A stretch of DNA of 40,795 nucleotides from Clostridia bacterium (GCA_030537395.1 JAUNMW010000005.1:1-40795), one strand, 5' to 3'; positions 21,755-30,297 are shown, counted from the stretch's first letter. Notes: a model not told the origin generated them from the letters alone. Translations and numbers: made by a program.

Positions 21755-22681
21755 GTGTTTGGACACAGAGCTGACGGTGAACTGCTTCGGAAAATTGATC
21801 CCATTATCGCTTTAACTCCCTATCTGATGCCCATGCGGTGTGATGCTCAGGTGTTTCTGAATTACAAGCTGGACTATGAAAAAATGGCCCGTTATATCGT
21901 AGAGCAGGGCAATAACGGCAATAAATTCACCTTCATGGAGCTGATCATTGCCGCCTATGTGCGCGTGATTTCCGAATTGCCGGAAATCAACCGGTTCGTT
22001 GCCAACAAGCGCCTGTACGCCCGCACGCAGCTGACCGTATCCTTCGCCTTGCTCAAAGAAACAGGCGACCCCAATGACATCGAAGAAAACACGGTAAAAT
22101 GTTATTTCGATCCCCGTGATACCATTTTTGATATTGCAGAGCGCGTCAGTGCGGCCATTGAGCAGAACCGCCGGGAGGAAGCGGATAATTCCACCATGAA
22201 GCTGGCAAAGCTGCTTTTAAACCCCGTCCTTGCCAATACAGTGGTGGCTGCGGCCCGGTTCCTGGATCGTTATGGGATCATGCCCAAGTACATTCTGGAT
22301 GCCTCTCCCTTTCATACCAGCATGTTCTTTACGCAGATGGCTTCCATTGGCATGCCTGCCGTGAACCATCATATTTACAATTTCGGCACCACTTCTCTGT
22401 TTGTTTCCATGGGCTCCGTCATTCGGGAAAGCACCGTGGGGCCGGATGGAAAAATGGTGCGCAAGCGGTATCTGCCCGTGGGCATTACGGCGGATGAACG
22501 CATCTGTGCCGGCGCCATGTATGCCCGGCTGGTGGATCGGTTCATGCATTATCTGGCAAATCCTTCTCTGCTGGAAACACCGCCGGAAACCGTGCGCTTT
22601 GAGGAAGGAAACGAGTATTCCTTGCCCAAGCCTAAGGAAAAACGGTTCAGCCGAAAAAAACAGCAGAATCTTGAAGCGTAA
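21755..22681 (+). CDS. 2-oxoacid dehydrogenase E2 / CAT-like acyltransferase fold, catalytic motif lost
   Basis: A GTG start at 21755, seven bases after GGAGGGG, gives 308 residues; an ATG at 21707 lies in the promoter-proximal leader without a ribosome binding site. The fold pattern of the E2 catalytic domain is visible: an N-terminal strand, FTFMELIIAAYVRVISELPEIN near residues 58-80, TVSFALLKE, and a C-terminal helix ARLVDRFMHYLANPSLL. The family's catalytic DHRxxDG is replaced by DERICAG at residues 247-253, so both the catalytic His and the Asp are missing. No lipoyl or E1-binding domain is present and no E1/E3 genes are near. It may bind an acyl-CoA-like ligand or oligomerise as a structural protein; classical acyl transfer is doubtful. 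Confidence 0.75.
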   Translation: MFGHRADGELLRKIDPIIALTPYLMPMRCDAQVFLNYKLDYEKMARYIVEQGNNGNKFTFMELIIAAYVRVISELPEINRFVANKRLYARTQLTVSFALLKETGDPNDIEENTVKCYFDPRDTIFDIAERVSAAIEQNRREEADNSTMKLAKLLLNPVLANTVVAAARFLDRYGIMPKYILDASPFHTSMFFTQMASIGMPAVNHHIYNFGTTSLFVSMGSVIRESTVGPDGKMVRKRYLPVGITADERICAGAMYARLVDRFMHYLANPSLLETPPETVRFEEGNEYSLPKPKEKRFSRKKQQNLEA

Positions 22682-22694
22682 TATCCTTTCAGAG

Positions 22695-22723
22695 CACGCC
22701 GGACGGAAGTTTCGGCGTGTTTT
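22695..22723 (+). terminator. Terminator after the E2-like gene
   Basis: CACGCCG and CGGCGTG pair around an 11-base loop, followed by TTTT. Confidence 0.75.
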
Positions 22724-22746
22724 GATTCGGAAGATTGGAAAACAGA

Positions 22747-22775
22747 TGGACAAAAAACAAAAAATGTACTATACT
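22747..22775 (+). promoter_or_regulatory. Promoter of the nucleotidyltransferase gene
   Basis: TGGACA (22747-22752) and TATACT (22770-22775) are 17 bases apart, each five of six matches. Confidence 0.65.
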
Positions 22776-22835
22776 TGACATGTTCGCATAGGATATGGCA
22801 AGTATGAAAGCGGAATTAAAGGGAGGAAACTCTTT

Positions 22836-23753
22836 ATGCAGAAACCCCAATTGGTTATCATGGCCGCAGGACTGGGAAGCAGGTATGGCGGCTTAAAGCA
22901 AATGGCGCCTGTGGACCCCCAAAATCATTGGATCATCGATTATTCCATTTTTGACGCGGTACGTGCTGGCTTTGGCAAGATCATTCTGATCGTAAAGCCG
23001 GAGAACGAGCAATTGTTCCGGGAAACGCTGGGCAAGCGCATCGGCGGCGCGGCGGAAATAGAATATGTGCATCAGCGGCCTGATATTCTGCCGAAGGGCT
23101 TTTCGATCCCGGAGGGCCGGGTGAAGCCCTGGGGAACGGCTCATGCCGTTTTGTGCGCTAAGAACGCTATTACTGCGCCTTTTGCAGTGATCAACGCCGA
23201 TGATTTTTACGGCAAGGATTCCTACAAAATCCTGTATCGCTACCTGACGAGCGATCATCCGGCAAACGAGTACGCCATGGTGGGCTACCAGGTGGAAAAC
23301 ACGCTGACGGAAAATGGCCACGTGGCCCGTGGTGTATGCGCCATGGACGAAAGCGGCCAATACCTGACCGGTATCGTGGAACGCACCCACATTGAACCCC
23401 GGGACGGCGGCGCGGCCTTTACGGAGGATGATGGGCAAACCTTCACCTTCCTGCCCGCAGGCACCACTGTTTCCATGAATTTCTGGGGCTTCACGCCGGA
23501 TATTCTCACGGAAATCGAAAATCGTTTTTCTGTGTTCCTGGCGGAAAACCTGCCCAGGAATCCGCTGAAATGCGAATATTTTCTGCCCTTGATCCCCAAT
23601 CAGCTGATTGCGGAAGGCAAAGCCAAGGTGCGGGTGCTGCCCTGCCCAGAAAAGTGGTACGGCGTAACCTATCAGGCGGATATGCCTCAGGTGCAGGCCG
23701 CTATCGCGGAAATGAAGCGGGAACATATCTATCCCGATTCTCTGTGGGGCTGA
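22836..23753 (+). CDS. Sugar-phosphate nucleotidyltransferase family protein
   Basis: The 305-residue protein opens with LVIMAAGLGSRYGGLKQM (residues 5-22), the nucleotide-binding loop of the NTP_transferase family, followed by NADDFYGKD near residue 130 with metal-binding Asp residues, and FWGFTP further on. Such enzymes join a nucleoside triphosphate to a sugar 1-phosphate. The variant loop with GGLKQ and the C-terminal EYFLPLIPNQLI part resemble a group of stand-alone clostridial proteins whose sugar is not established. GGGAGG lies upstream of the ATG. Own promoter and terminator make it monocistronic. Confidence 0.85.
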   Translation: MQKPQLVIMAAGLGSRYGGLKQMAPVDPQNHWIIDYSIFDAVRAGFGKIILIVKPENEQLFRETLGKRIGGAAEIEYVHQRPDILPKGFSIPEGRVKPWGTAHAVLCAKNAITAPFAVINADDFYGKDSYKILYRYLTSDHPANEYAMVGYQVENTLTENGHVARGVCAMDESGQYLTGIVERTHIEPRDGGAAFTEDDGQTFTFLPAGTTVSMNFWGFTPDILTEIENRFSVFLAENLPRNPLKCEYFLPLIPNQLIAEGKAKVRVLPCPEKWYGVTYQADMPQVQAAIAEMKREHIYPDSLWG

Positions 23754-23777
23754 GGTACTGGTTTTCAAAAATAAATG

Positions 23778-23809
23778 GGCCCCGCTTTCTTTCTCGGGAA
23801 AGCGGGGCC
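23778..23809. terminator. Terminator between convergent genes
   Basis: GGCCCCGCTTT and AAAGCGGGGCC form a perfect 11-bp stem with a 10-base loop. A short T-run (ATTTT) follows on the plus strand and ATTTAT on the minus strand. Confidence 0.85.
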
Positions 23810-23827
23810 GCATTTTAGCGCGATTCT

Positions 23828-24427
23828 TTATAAAACGGCTTTGATGGCGCTGAGCAAATCGCTGTATTCCTCGAAAGCGGGCAGCTCCGGGTGATCCTGC
23901 TTGATTTTTTCCGTGCTGCGGAACAGGAATCCTGCTTTGCTGGCCTGGATCATGGCAAGATCGTTGTAGCTGTCTCCGGCGGCGATGGTTTCAAAACCCA
24001 CGGACTGCAACGCTTGAACGGTCACCAGCTTGGATTTTTCCGCCCGCATGTGAAAGCCCGTCACAGTGCCGTCCTGAGCCACCTCCAGGGTGTTGCAGAA
24101 AATGGTGGGCCAGCCCAGCTTTTTCATCAGCGGTGTGGCAAACTGCGTAAAGGTATCGCTTAAAATGATCACCTGCGTGATCTCGCGCAGCTCATCCAAA
24201 AATGCTTTGGCTCCCGGCATGGGATCGATTTTTTGAATGGTAGCCTGAATTTCCTTGAGTCCCAGGCCGTGCTCCTTTAAAATGCCCAGCCGCCAGTTCA
24301 TCAGCTTGTTATAATCCGGTTCGTCCCGGGTGGTGCGGCGCAGCTCCGGAATCCCGCTGGCTTCAGAAAAAGCGATCCAGATTTCCGGCACCAGTACGCC
24401 TTCCAAATCCAAACAAACAATGTTCAT
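23828..24427 (-). CDS. thrH: ThrH: phosphoserine phosphatase / phosphoserine:homoserine phosphotransferase
   Basis: The 199-residue HAD protein closely follows Pseudomonas ThrH: CLDLEGVLVPEIWIAF at residues 5-20 with the nucleophile D7, RTTRDEPDYNKLM, VIILSDTF near residue 87, and AAGDSYNDLAMI near residue 149. The DLEG variant of the HAD DxD motif is characteristic of ThrH. The enzyme removes phosphate from phosphoserine and can transfer it to homoserine, linking serine and threonine synthesis. A homoserine dehydrogenase is at 17429, making the homoserine link plausible. It has its own promoter behind ogt. Confidence 0.93.
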   Translation of the reverse strand: MNIVCLDLEGVLVPEIWIAFSEASGIPELRRTTRDEPDYNKLMNWRLGILKEHGLGLKEIQATIQKIDPMPGAKAFLDELREITQVIILSDTFTQFATPLMKKLGWPTIFCNTLEVAQDGTVTGFHMRAEKSKLVTVQALQSVGFETIAAGDSYNDLAMIQASKAGFLFRSTEKIKQDHPELPAFEEYSDLLSAIKAVL

Positions 24428-24462
24428 TCCATTCCCTCTCTTTGTTTCAGAATCTCAAAATC

Positions 24463-24491
24463 GTTATATCATATCGCCTTCTTTTTTTCAA
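24463..24491 (-). promoter_or_regulatory. Promoter of thrH
   Basis: On the minus strand TTGAAA (24491-24486) and TATAAC (24468-24463), with an extended TGA, are 17 bases apart. Confidence 0.65.
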
Positions 24492-24507
24492 GGCGCGTTT
24501 TGTACAT

Positions 24508-25023
24508 TTACGGTACAAAGAACTTGGAAGTGTCAATGCCTTCCCATTGCAGAAGTTTTATTTTTTTGTCGATTCCTCCTGCGTAACCCGTCAAACTGCC
24601 GTTGCTTCCCACCACCCGATGGCAGGGAATGATCAATGAAATGGAATTATGACCAACCGCGCCGCCTACTGCCTGAGCGGACATATGGGTAAGCCCCATG
24701 GTTTTTGCTGCTTGCTTGGCAATTTCGCCATAGGTCATGGTTTGTCCGTATGGAATCGACAGCAGGATGTGCCATACAATTTTTCGGAATGGTGTGGTAT
24801 TCATTACGAGAGGCGGCGTAAACTCCGGTTTTTTCCCGGAAAAATAGATATTCAGCCATTGATCTGCCTGCTGAAAAACAGGCAGTTCTTTTTCTTCGCG
24901 CGATTCATCCAGCGTGGCGCCAAAGTATTTCTGCCTGTCGAACCAAAGTCCGGTCAAAGCGTTTCCGTCGCTTGCCAAGGTAATTCCGCCCAACGGAGAA
25001 TCGTAATGATGAACAGAAACCAT
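24508..25023 (-). CDS. ogt: Methylated-DNA--[protein]-cysteine S-methyltransferase
   Basis: Ogt removes methyl groups from O6-methylguanine by irreversible transfer to its own Cys. The 171-residue product has the active-site IPCHRV with C134 and the helix-turn-helix part IPYGQTMTYGEIAKQ at 90-104. AGAAAGGATC before the ATG at 25023 sets the start; an upstream in-frame ATG at 25077 would overlap the metK terminator. Only a terminator and 26 bases precede it, with no room for a promoter after it, so expression seems to depend on read-through from metK. Confidence 0.95.
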   Translation of the reverse strand: MVSVHHYDSPLGGITLASDGNALTGLWFDRQKYFGATLDESREEKELPVFQQADQWLNIYFSGKKPEFTPPLVMNTTPFRKIVWHILLSIPYGQTMTYGEIAKQAAKTMGLTHMSAQAVGGAVGHNSISLIIPCHRVVGSNGSLTGYAGGIDKKIKLLQWEGIDTSKFFVP

Positions 25024-25049
25024 AAATTGATCCTTTCTGAGCAGATAAG

Positions 25050-25083
25050 AAAAAAGCGCCGAGCCGTTTTGAGGCATCAGCGC
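25050..25083 (-). terminator. Terminator after metK, before ogt
   Basis: On the minus strand GCGCTGATGCC and GGCTCGGCGC pair with one bulge and a 7-base loop, followed by six T. It should reduce read-through from metK into ogt. Confidence 0.75.
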
Positions 25084-25091
25084 AGAATTAT

Positions 25092-26264
25092 TTACTCTTT
25101 CATAGCTGCTTTCAGCGCGTCCACCTGATCCAGCCGCTCCCAGGGCAGATCAATGTCCGTGCGGCCAAAGTGGCCGTAGGCGGCAGTTTGCCGGTAGATG
25201 GGACGGCGCAGGTCCAGGCGCTTGATGATGGCGTCAGGCCGCATATCGAACACCTTTTCCACCAGCTTGGCGATTTCTTCATCGGGAATGATGCCGGTGC
25301 CCCGGGTGTTCACCTGGAAGGAAACGGGCTTGGCTACGCCGATAGCGTAGGCCAGGGCGATTTCGCATTGTTTGGCGAGACCGGCGGCTACCACGTTTTT
25401 GGCGGCATGACGGGCGGCGTAAGCGGCGCTGCGGTCCACCTTGGTGGGGTCCTTGCCGGAAAACGCGCCGCCGCCATGGGGAGCATAGCCGCCATAGGTA
25501 TCCACGATGATCTTGCGGCCCGTCAGCCCGCTATCGCCCGCGGGGCCGCCTACCACGAAGCGCCCGGTGGGATTCACGAAGTATTTGGTTTCATCGCTCA
25601 GCAGCTCGGCAGGAATCACCTGCTTGATCACATCCTCGATCATGGCCCGTTCGATATCCTCATGTGTGACCGTTTCATCATGCTGTGTGGAAATGACCAC
25701 GGTGTCAACCGCAACGGGTTTCCCATCTTCATAAACCACAGTCACTTGGGATTTTCCGTCGGGCCGCATCCAGGGGCAGATCCCATTTTTCCGCACAAAA
25801 GCCATCCGACGGGTGAGCCGATGGGCCAGGGCAATGGGCATGGGCATCATTTCGGGGGTCTCATCGCAAGCAAAGCCGAACATCATGCCCTGATCGCCCG
25901 CGCCGGTTTCGTTTTCCGCTTCTTTCCGGGTTTCCAGCGCGGCGTCTACGCCCTGGGCAATGTCAGGAGACTGATCGTGCACGGCGGTAAGCACTGCGCA
26001 GGATTCGCCGTCAAAGCCTTTTTTGGCGCGGTCGTAGCCAATTTCGTTGACCACCTTGCGCACGATGTCCGCAATGGGTACATAGCCCTTGGTGGTGATT
26101 TCGCCCATCACCAGGATAAGGCCGGTGGTGGCGCAGGTTTCGCAGGCTACCCGGGAATCGGGGTCCTGCTCCAGCAGGGCGTCCAGCACGGCGTCTGAAA
26201 TCTGGTCGCAGATTTTATCCGGATGCCCTTCGGTGACGGATTCAGAAGTAAACAGCTTTCTCAT
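25092..26264 (-). CDS. metK: S-adenosylmethionine synthetase
   Basis: MetK makes SAM from methionine and ATP. The 390-residue product is full length with all signatures: [17 protein letters not shown] at the N-terminus, [12 protein letters not shown] near residue 118, [18 protein letters not shown] near residue 265, and a C-terminal DLPWE. AAAGGAG is ten bases before the ATG at 26264; the frame extends 21 codons upstream, but that part belongs to the riboswitch expression platform's downstream leader. The upstream SAM-I riboswitch shows it is repressed when SAM is plentiful. luxS, which acts on a SAM breakdown product, is also in this window. Confidence 0.98.
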   Translation of the reverse strand: MRKLFTSESVTEGHPDKICDQISDAVLDALLEQDPDSRVACETCATTGLILVMGEITTKGYVPIADIVRKVVNEIGYDRAKKGFDGESCAVLTAVHDQSPDIAQGVDAALETRKEAENETGAGDQGMMFGFACDETPEMMPMPIALAHRLTRRMAFVRKNGICPWMRPDGKSQVTVVYEDGKPVAVDTVVISTQHDETVTHEDIERAMIEDVIKQVIPAELLSDETKYFVNPTGRFVVGGPAGDSGLTGRKIIVDTYGGYAPHGGGAFSGKDPTKVDRSAAYAARHAAKNVVAAGLAKQCEIALAYAIGVAKPVSFQVNTRGTGIIPDEEIAKLVEKVFDMRPDAIIKRLDLRRPIYRQTAAYGHFGRTDIDLPWERLDQVDALKAAMKE

Positions 26265-26325
26265 GATTCTTTTCTCCTTTTGTTTCATTGGATCATTGAT
26301 CCCATCTGAACACCGTCCGGGCCGC

Positions 26326-26355
26326 AAAAAGACCGCTTATCATACAGATAAGCGG
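26326..26355 (-). terminator. Riboswitch-controlled terminator upstream of metK
   Basis: On the minus strand CCGCTTATC (up to 26353) pairs with GATAAGCGG, with a 5-base loop, followed by a T-run at 26330-26326. Its left arm CTTATCTG can instead pair with CAGATAAG of the aptamer's 3' end (26387-26380), forming the antiterminator. Confidence 0.88.
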
Positions 26356-26379
26356 CCTTGAAAAATCTTTCGTTTGCGC

Positions 26380-26482
26380 CTTATCTGCCAGCGTGAGGAT
26401 CACGCTGCTGGAATTAGCACCTTGCGCTTACGCGCCGGTTGCCGGGCTTCATTGGGCCAGTCCCTCAGCCGCTCTGGATAAG
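26380..26482 (-). promoter_or_regulatory. SAM-I (S-box) riboswitch aptamer
   Basis: The 103-nt element on the minus strand starts CTTATCCAGAGCGGC, contains GAGGGACTGGCCC, ATGAAGCCCGGCAACC and GGTGCTAATTCCAGCAG, and ends GCAGATAAG. These are the conserved S-box core and closing P1 stem (CTTATC/GATAAG). SAM binding stabilises P1 and allows the terminator at 26326-26355 to form, switching metK off. Confidence 0.97.
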
Positions 26483-26500
26483 GTATTCAGTTCGGGAGTA

Positions 26501-26529
26501 AGTATATATTACTTTTGCAGTTTCGTCAA
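26501..26529 (-). promoter_or_regulatory. Promoter of the SAM-I/metK transcript
   Basis: On the minus strand TTGACG (26529-26524) and TATACT (26506-26501) are 17 bases apart, placing the start about 12 bases before the aptamer. Confidence 0.82.
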
Positions 26530-26534
26530 GAGAA

Positions 26535-26993
26535 TTATTTGATATCGATCCAAATGCCAACATCCCGCATCGAAGAATTCGGTATGTTTTTGTAGAATCG
26601 TTGTGCTTCTTCGTTACTGGCGGTCAGTGCAATCAATGTATCAATGCCATCCGCTTTTAGTCTGCGCAGCGCTTTTGCCAGCAAAGCCTGGGCGACGCCG
26701 CGATGCCGCCAGCTTTTGAGAACGCAAATCCAATCCAGATAAGCTTTGATCGATCCATCGAAGCGACTGGGAATTTTCACGATGTCTATTCTTCCAACAA
26801 CGCCTCCATCAGCGTATGCCAGGAACGAAAGGGATGCGGAAAAGAGAGGGTTACGAAAACTGTCAGTTACAGTTTGGACATATTGTTCGTCAATTTCCCA
26901 GCCCCAGAAGTTTTCCTCCTGACGAAGCCGCGTTTCAAAATCCAGCACATCGGGAATCTTGTCTTGGGTGTATGGACGAATCTGATAATCCAT
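26535..26993 (-). CDS. GNAT-family N-acetyltransferase
   Basis: The 152-residue protein shows the acetyl-CoA-binding motif A, DWICVLKSWRHRGVAQALL near residues 87-105, where the RxxGxA/G turn holds the pyrophosphate, and a C-terminal LTASNEEAQRFYKN segment typical of GNAT proteins. The substrate (small amine, peptide or protein) cannot be predicted. AAGGAAG precedes the ATG. The gene starts 14 bases after glpK and is probably cotranscribed; the metK promoter begins 6 bases after its stop. Confidence 0.87.
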   Translation of the reverse strand: MDYQIRPYTQDKIPDVLDFETRLRQEENFWGWEIDEQYVQTVTDSFRNPLFSASLSFLAYADGGVVGRIDIVKIPSRFDGSIKAYLDWICVLKSWRHRGVAQALLAKALRRLKADGIDTLIALTASNEEAQRFYKNIPNSSMRDVGIWIDIK

Positions 26994-27007
26994 GGAGAGA
27001 TCTTCCT

Positions 27008-28510
27008 TTATTTATTCGATTCTGCCCAATGCAGTGCCCCATCCACGGCCCGGTGCCAGCCGGTAAGCAGTTCATCCCGCTTTTCTTTGGGCATCATCGG
27101 CGCGAAGGAATCGGCCACATGCCAGCCCTTGGCGGTTTCCTGCAAATCCTTGTAGATACCAACCGCCAAGCCAGCAAGCAAAGCCGCGCCCAAAGCGGTG
27201 GTTTCCAGCACAGCGGGGCGCTGTACCGGCACGCCCAGCAAATCGGCCTGAAACTGCATCAGCAGCTTGTTGGCGCTGGCGCCGCCGTCCACCCGCAAAG
27301 CAGGGCTTTCCTTGCCGCAGTCCTGAGCCATGGCGGAGAAAAGGTCTCTGCTCTGGTACGCGATGCTTTCAAGCGCGGCGCGAACGATGTGGGCTCGCCC
27401 CGTGCCTCTGGTCATGCCAACCAAAGTGCCCCGGGTGTACATATTCCAATAGGGAGCGCCAAGGCCAGTGAAGGCGGGCACCAGATACACCCCGCCCGTA
27501 TCCGGCACTGAAGCGGCCACGGGTTCGCTTTCCGCGGCGGTGGAAATCATGTGCATTTCATCCCGCAGCCATTGGATGGTGGCCCCGCCCATGAACACGC
27601 TGCCCTCGAAAGCATAGGTGGGCACACCGTTCAGCCGCCAGGCCATGGTGGTGAGCAGGCCGCACTTGGACAGCCGGAATTCGTGCCCTGCGTTCATGAG
27701 CATAAAGCAGCCGGTGCCGTAGGTGTTCTTTACGTCGCCCTGACGGAAGCAGGCCTGGCCAAAAAGGGCTGCGTGCTGATCGCCCACGAGCGCGGCCACG
27801 GGAATGCGTTCACCCAGCAAATCCTCCCGCAGCATGCCGACCACGTGAGCGGTATCCACAACCTCCGGCAGCATTTCCCGGGGAATATCCAGAATGGAAA
27901 GCAGCTCGTCATCCCATTCCTGGGTGTGCAGGTTAAACAGCATGGTGCGCCCGGCGTTGGTGGCGTCGGTCACATGGGGATGTCCCTCCACCAGATGCCA
28001 GGCCAGGAAGGAATCCACCGTCCCAAAGCAGATTTCGCCCTTCTTCGCCCGCTCCCGCAGATTCAGTTCATCCAGCAGCCATTTGATTTTGCTGCCCGCA
28101 AAATAAGCGTCCGGAATCAGGCCGGTTTTTTCCCGGATCATATCGCTATAGCCGTCTGCCACCAGCTGTTCAATAATGGGGGCCGTGCGGCGGCATTGCC
28201 ATACGATGGCATTGTAAAGGCATGTTCCGGTGGCCCGTTCCCACAGGAAAGTGGTTTCACGCTGATTGGTGATGCCGATGGCGGCAATTTCCTTGGGATC
28301 GATTTCTGCTTTTCTCACAGCAGCACGCAAAGCCTCTATTTGCGTGGACAGAATATCAGCGGGGTCATGTTCCACCCAGCCCGGATGGGGATAGTGCTGA
28401 GGGAATTCCTGGGCTACTGCGGTGATCATATGTCCCTCCAGAGTAAAAACCACAGCCCTGGAGCTGGTAGTGCCCTGATCCAGCGCTACCAGATAGCGTT
28501 TGTTCATCAT
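27008..28510 (-). CDS. glpK: Glycerol kinase
   Basis: GlpK phosphorylates glycerol to sn-glycerol 3-phosphate. The protein of 500 residues starts at the ATG at 28510, seven bases after AGGAGG; a TTG at 28516 would be only one base away. FGGY-family motifs are present: ALDQGTTSSRAVVF at residues 8-21, GITNQRETTFLWE near 80, the glycerol-site segment PDAYFAGSKIKWLL, GDQHAALFGQ near 240, and DGGASANKLLMQFQADLLG near 405. A phosphorylatable His loop of the PTS-controlled type is not evident from reading alone. No glpF, glpO or glpD gene is adjacent. Confidence 0.97.
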   Translation of the reverse strand: MMNKRYLVALDQGTTSSRAVVFTLEGHMITAVAQEFPQHYPHPGWVEHDPADILSTQIEALRAAVRKAEIDPKEIAAIGITNQRETTFLWERATGTCLYNAIVWQCRRTAPIIEQLVADGYSDMIREKTGLIPDAYFAGSKIKWLLDELNLRERAKKGEICFGTVDSFLAWHLVEGHPHVTDATNAGRTMLFNLHTQEWDDELLSILDIPREMLPEVVDTAHVVGMLREDLLGERIPVAALVGDQHAALFGQACFRQGDVKNTYGTGCFMLMNAGHEFRLSKCGLLTTMAWRLNGVPTYAFEGSVFMGGATIQWLRDEMHMISTAAESEPVAASVPDTGGVYLVPAFTGLGAPYWNMYTRGTLVGMTRGTGRAHIVRAALESIAYQSRDLFSAMAQDCGKESPALRVDGGASANKLLMQFQADLLGVPVQRPAVLETTALGAALLAGLAVGIYKDLQETAKGWHVADSFAPMMPKEKRDELLTGWHRAVDGALHWAESNK

Positions 28511-28550
28511 AAACAAGCCTCCTCAAAAACGATGCGATTGATTTTTTATT

Positions 28551-28579
28551 ATTCTATCATATATCCATGTTATTTTCAA
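28551..28579 (-). promoter_or_regulatory. Promoter of glpK
   Basis: On the minus strand TTGAAA (28579-28574) and TAGAAT (28556-28551), with an extended TGA, are 17 bases apart. Confidence 0.7.
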
Positions 28580-28590
28580 CCAAATAAAAC

Positions 28591-28620
28591 AAAAAGCCAT
28601 GCACGGCAAAATGCATGGCT
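28591..28620 (-). terminator. Terminator of the SSS symporter gene
   Basis: AGCCATGCA and TGCATGGCT form a 9-bp stem with an 8-base loop, followed by TTTTTG on the minus strand. Confidence 0.88.
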
Positions 28621-28643
28621 GAAAAGATGGAACAGGAAAAGGT

Positions 28644-30200
28644 TTATTCATCCCCCAGTGCTTCACTCTGGCGAACGGTCACCTTCAAATTGTAGCAGGA
28701 GAAAGCATCTTCCACCAGCGCTTTATCAGGCGATTTGGTAAAGATACTCACCACGGGAACGATGATCAGTCCGGCAATCATACAAAAAGCGCCTGCGTTG
28801 ATGGGGGATTGAAGCAGAGCCGGGAAGCTGGACCGGATAAAGATATTGGCCAGCATAACCACAGTGGAAAAGATAAAACTGACCCAGCAGGCAATTTTGG
28901 TGGTTTTCTTCCAATAGAGCCCGTACAGGAAAGGAGCCAGGAACGCGCCAGCCAGCGCGCCCCAGGAAACGCCCATCAGCTGCGCAATAAAGGTGACATT
29001 GGAACGATACTGAACGATCGCCAATACAACGGATACGGCGATAAAGACCAAGATCAGGCTGCGCATCCATTTGACTTGCTTCTTTTCATCCATATCCTTG
29101 ATGACATTGCCCTTCAGGAAATCCAGCGTAAGCGTGGAGGAGGAAGCAAGAACCAAAGAAGAAAGCGTGCTCATTGAGGCGGAAAGCACAAGGATCACCA
29201 CCACGGCCAGCAGGATATCCGGAAGCCCGCTGAGCATAGCAGGAATAACGGCGTCAAAACCGCCAACGGGAGCGCCGGATTCCGTAACGCCCACCACATC
29301 GGAGAACAGCCGGCCAAAACCGCCCAGGAAATAGCAGCCGCCCGCTACAATGATGGCAAACAGGGTAGAAATAATCATACCTTTATTGATTGCGCCTTCG
29401 CTTTTAATGGCATAGAATTTTTGAACCATTTGAGGCAGGCCCCAGGTGCCAAGGGAGGTAAGGATGACCACGCCAAGCAGATTCAGCGGGTCGGGACCGA
29501 AGAAAGAATTGAACACGCCGGGGGAGGCGGATACCGTTTCATCGGTGATCAAAGAAAGACCATTCAGCGCGGAAAGGAAACCGCCCTGACTTTTCAGCAC
29601 TGCGGCAATCACGGCGATGATACCGCCGATCATGATGATCCCCTGAATGAAATCATTGATGGCGGTGGCCATATATCCACCGGCAATGACGTAAATGCCG
29701 GTCAGGATCGCCATCACGATCACGCAGATGGAATAATCGATGTTGAAGGCCATACCGAACAGGCGGCTCAGGCCATTATACAAGCTGGCGGTGTAAGGAA
29801 TGAGAAAAATGAAAATAATTGCGGAAGCGCAGATTTTCAGGGATTTACTGCCAAAGCGCTTTCCGAAAAATTCGGGCATGGTGGCGCTTTTCAAATGCTG
29901 GCTCATAATGCGGGTGCGGCGGCCCAGAACTCCCCATGCCATCAAAGAACCGATCAGCGCGTTGCCGATGCCGATCCAGGTGGAAGCGATACCGTATTTC
30001 CATCCAAATTGGCCGGCGTAGCCCACAAAGATCACGGCGGAAAAATAAGAAGTGCCGTAAGCGAATGCCGTAAGCCAGGGCCCTACGGAACGGCCGCCCA
30101 GTACAAACCCATCCACGTTGGTGGCGTTTTTGCGGCAATACAGACCGATGCCGACCATGACGCCAAAGAATACGATCAACAGAATTGCTTTGATTACCAT
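28644..30200 (-). CDS. Sodium:solute symporter family protein
   Basis: The ATG at 30200, about ten bases after AAGGAAGGATC, gives a protein of 518 residues with about 13 transmembrane segments. SSS family features are the GRSVGPWLTAFAYGTSYFSA region near residues 36-55, the central AGGYMATAINDFIQGIIM near residue 155, and SASMSTLSSLVLASSSTLTLD near residue 330, which carries the Ser residues of the sodium site. Relatives carry proline, pantothenate, sugars or other small anions. It faces three genes for D-amino-acid and D-peptide breakdown across a 249-base divergent region, so D-alanine or a small D-peptide is a reasonable guess, not shown by sequence. Confidence 0.9.
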   Translation of the reverse strand: MVIKAILLIVFFGVMVGIGLYCRKNATNVDGFVLGGRSVGPWLTAFAYGTSYFSAVIFVGYAGQFGWKYGIASTWIGIGNALIGSLMAWGVLGRRTRIMSQHLKSATMPEFFGKRFGSKSLKICASAIIFIFLIPYTASLYNGLSRLFGMAFNIDYSICVIVMAILTGIYVIAGGYMATAINDFIQGIIMIGGIIAVIAAVLKSQGGFLSALNGLSLITDETVSASPGVFNSFFGPDPLNLLGVVILTSLGTWGLPQMVQKFYAIKSEGAINKGMIISTLFAIIVAGGCYFLGGFGRLFSDVVGVTESGAPVGGFDAVIPAMLSGLPDILLAVVVILVLSASMSTLSSLVLASSSTLTLDFLKGNVIKDMDEKKQVKWMRSLILVFIAVSVVLAIVQYRSNVTFIAQLMGVSWGALAGAFLAPFLYGLYWKKTTKIACWVSFIFSTVVMLANIFIRSSFPALLQSPINAGAFCMIAGLIIVPVVSIFTKSPDKALVEDAFSCYNLKVTVRQSEALGDE

Positions 30201-30268
30201 AAGTTTGATCCTTCCTTTTTCTGAAATTCTGTAGGTCAATGAGAAGCATAAATGCTTTAGCGATTTAA

Positions 30269-30297
30269 AGTGTAACGCATAAAAGCAATAAAGTCAA
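30269..30297 (-). promoter_or_regulatory. Promoter of the SSS symporter gene
   Basis: On the minus strand TTGACT (30297-30292) and TACACT (30274-30269) are 17 bases apart. I found no equally clear promoter for the plus-strand genes in 30298-30449. Confidence 0.65.

Noticed and set aside
22771..22800. TTGACA at 22775-22780 as -35 of the nucleotidyltransferase promoter
   Set aside because: No acceptable -10 follows at 16-18 bases; TGGACA-17-TATACT just upstream is better.
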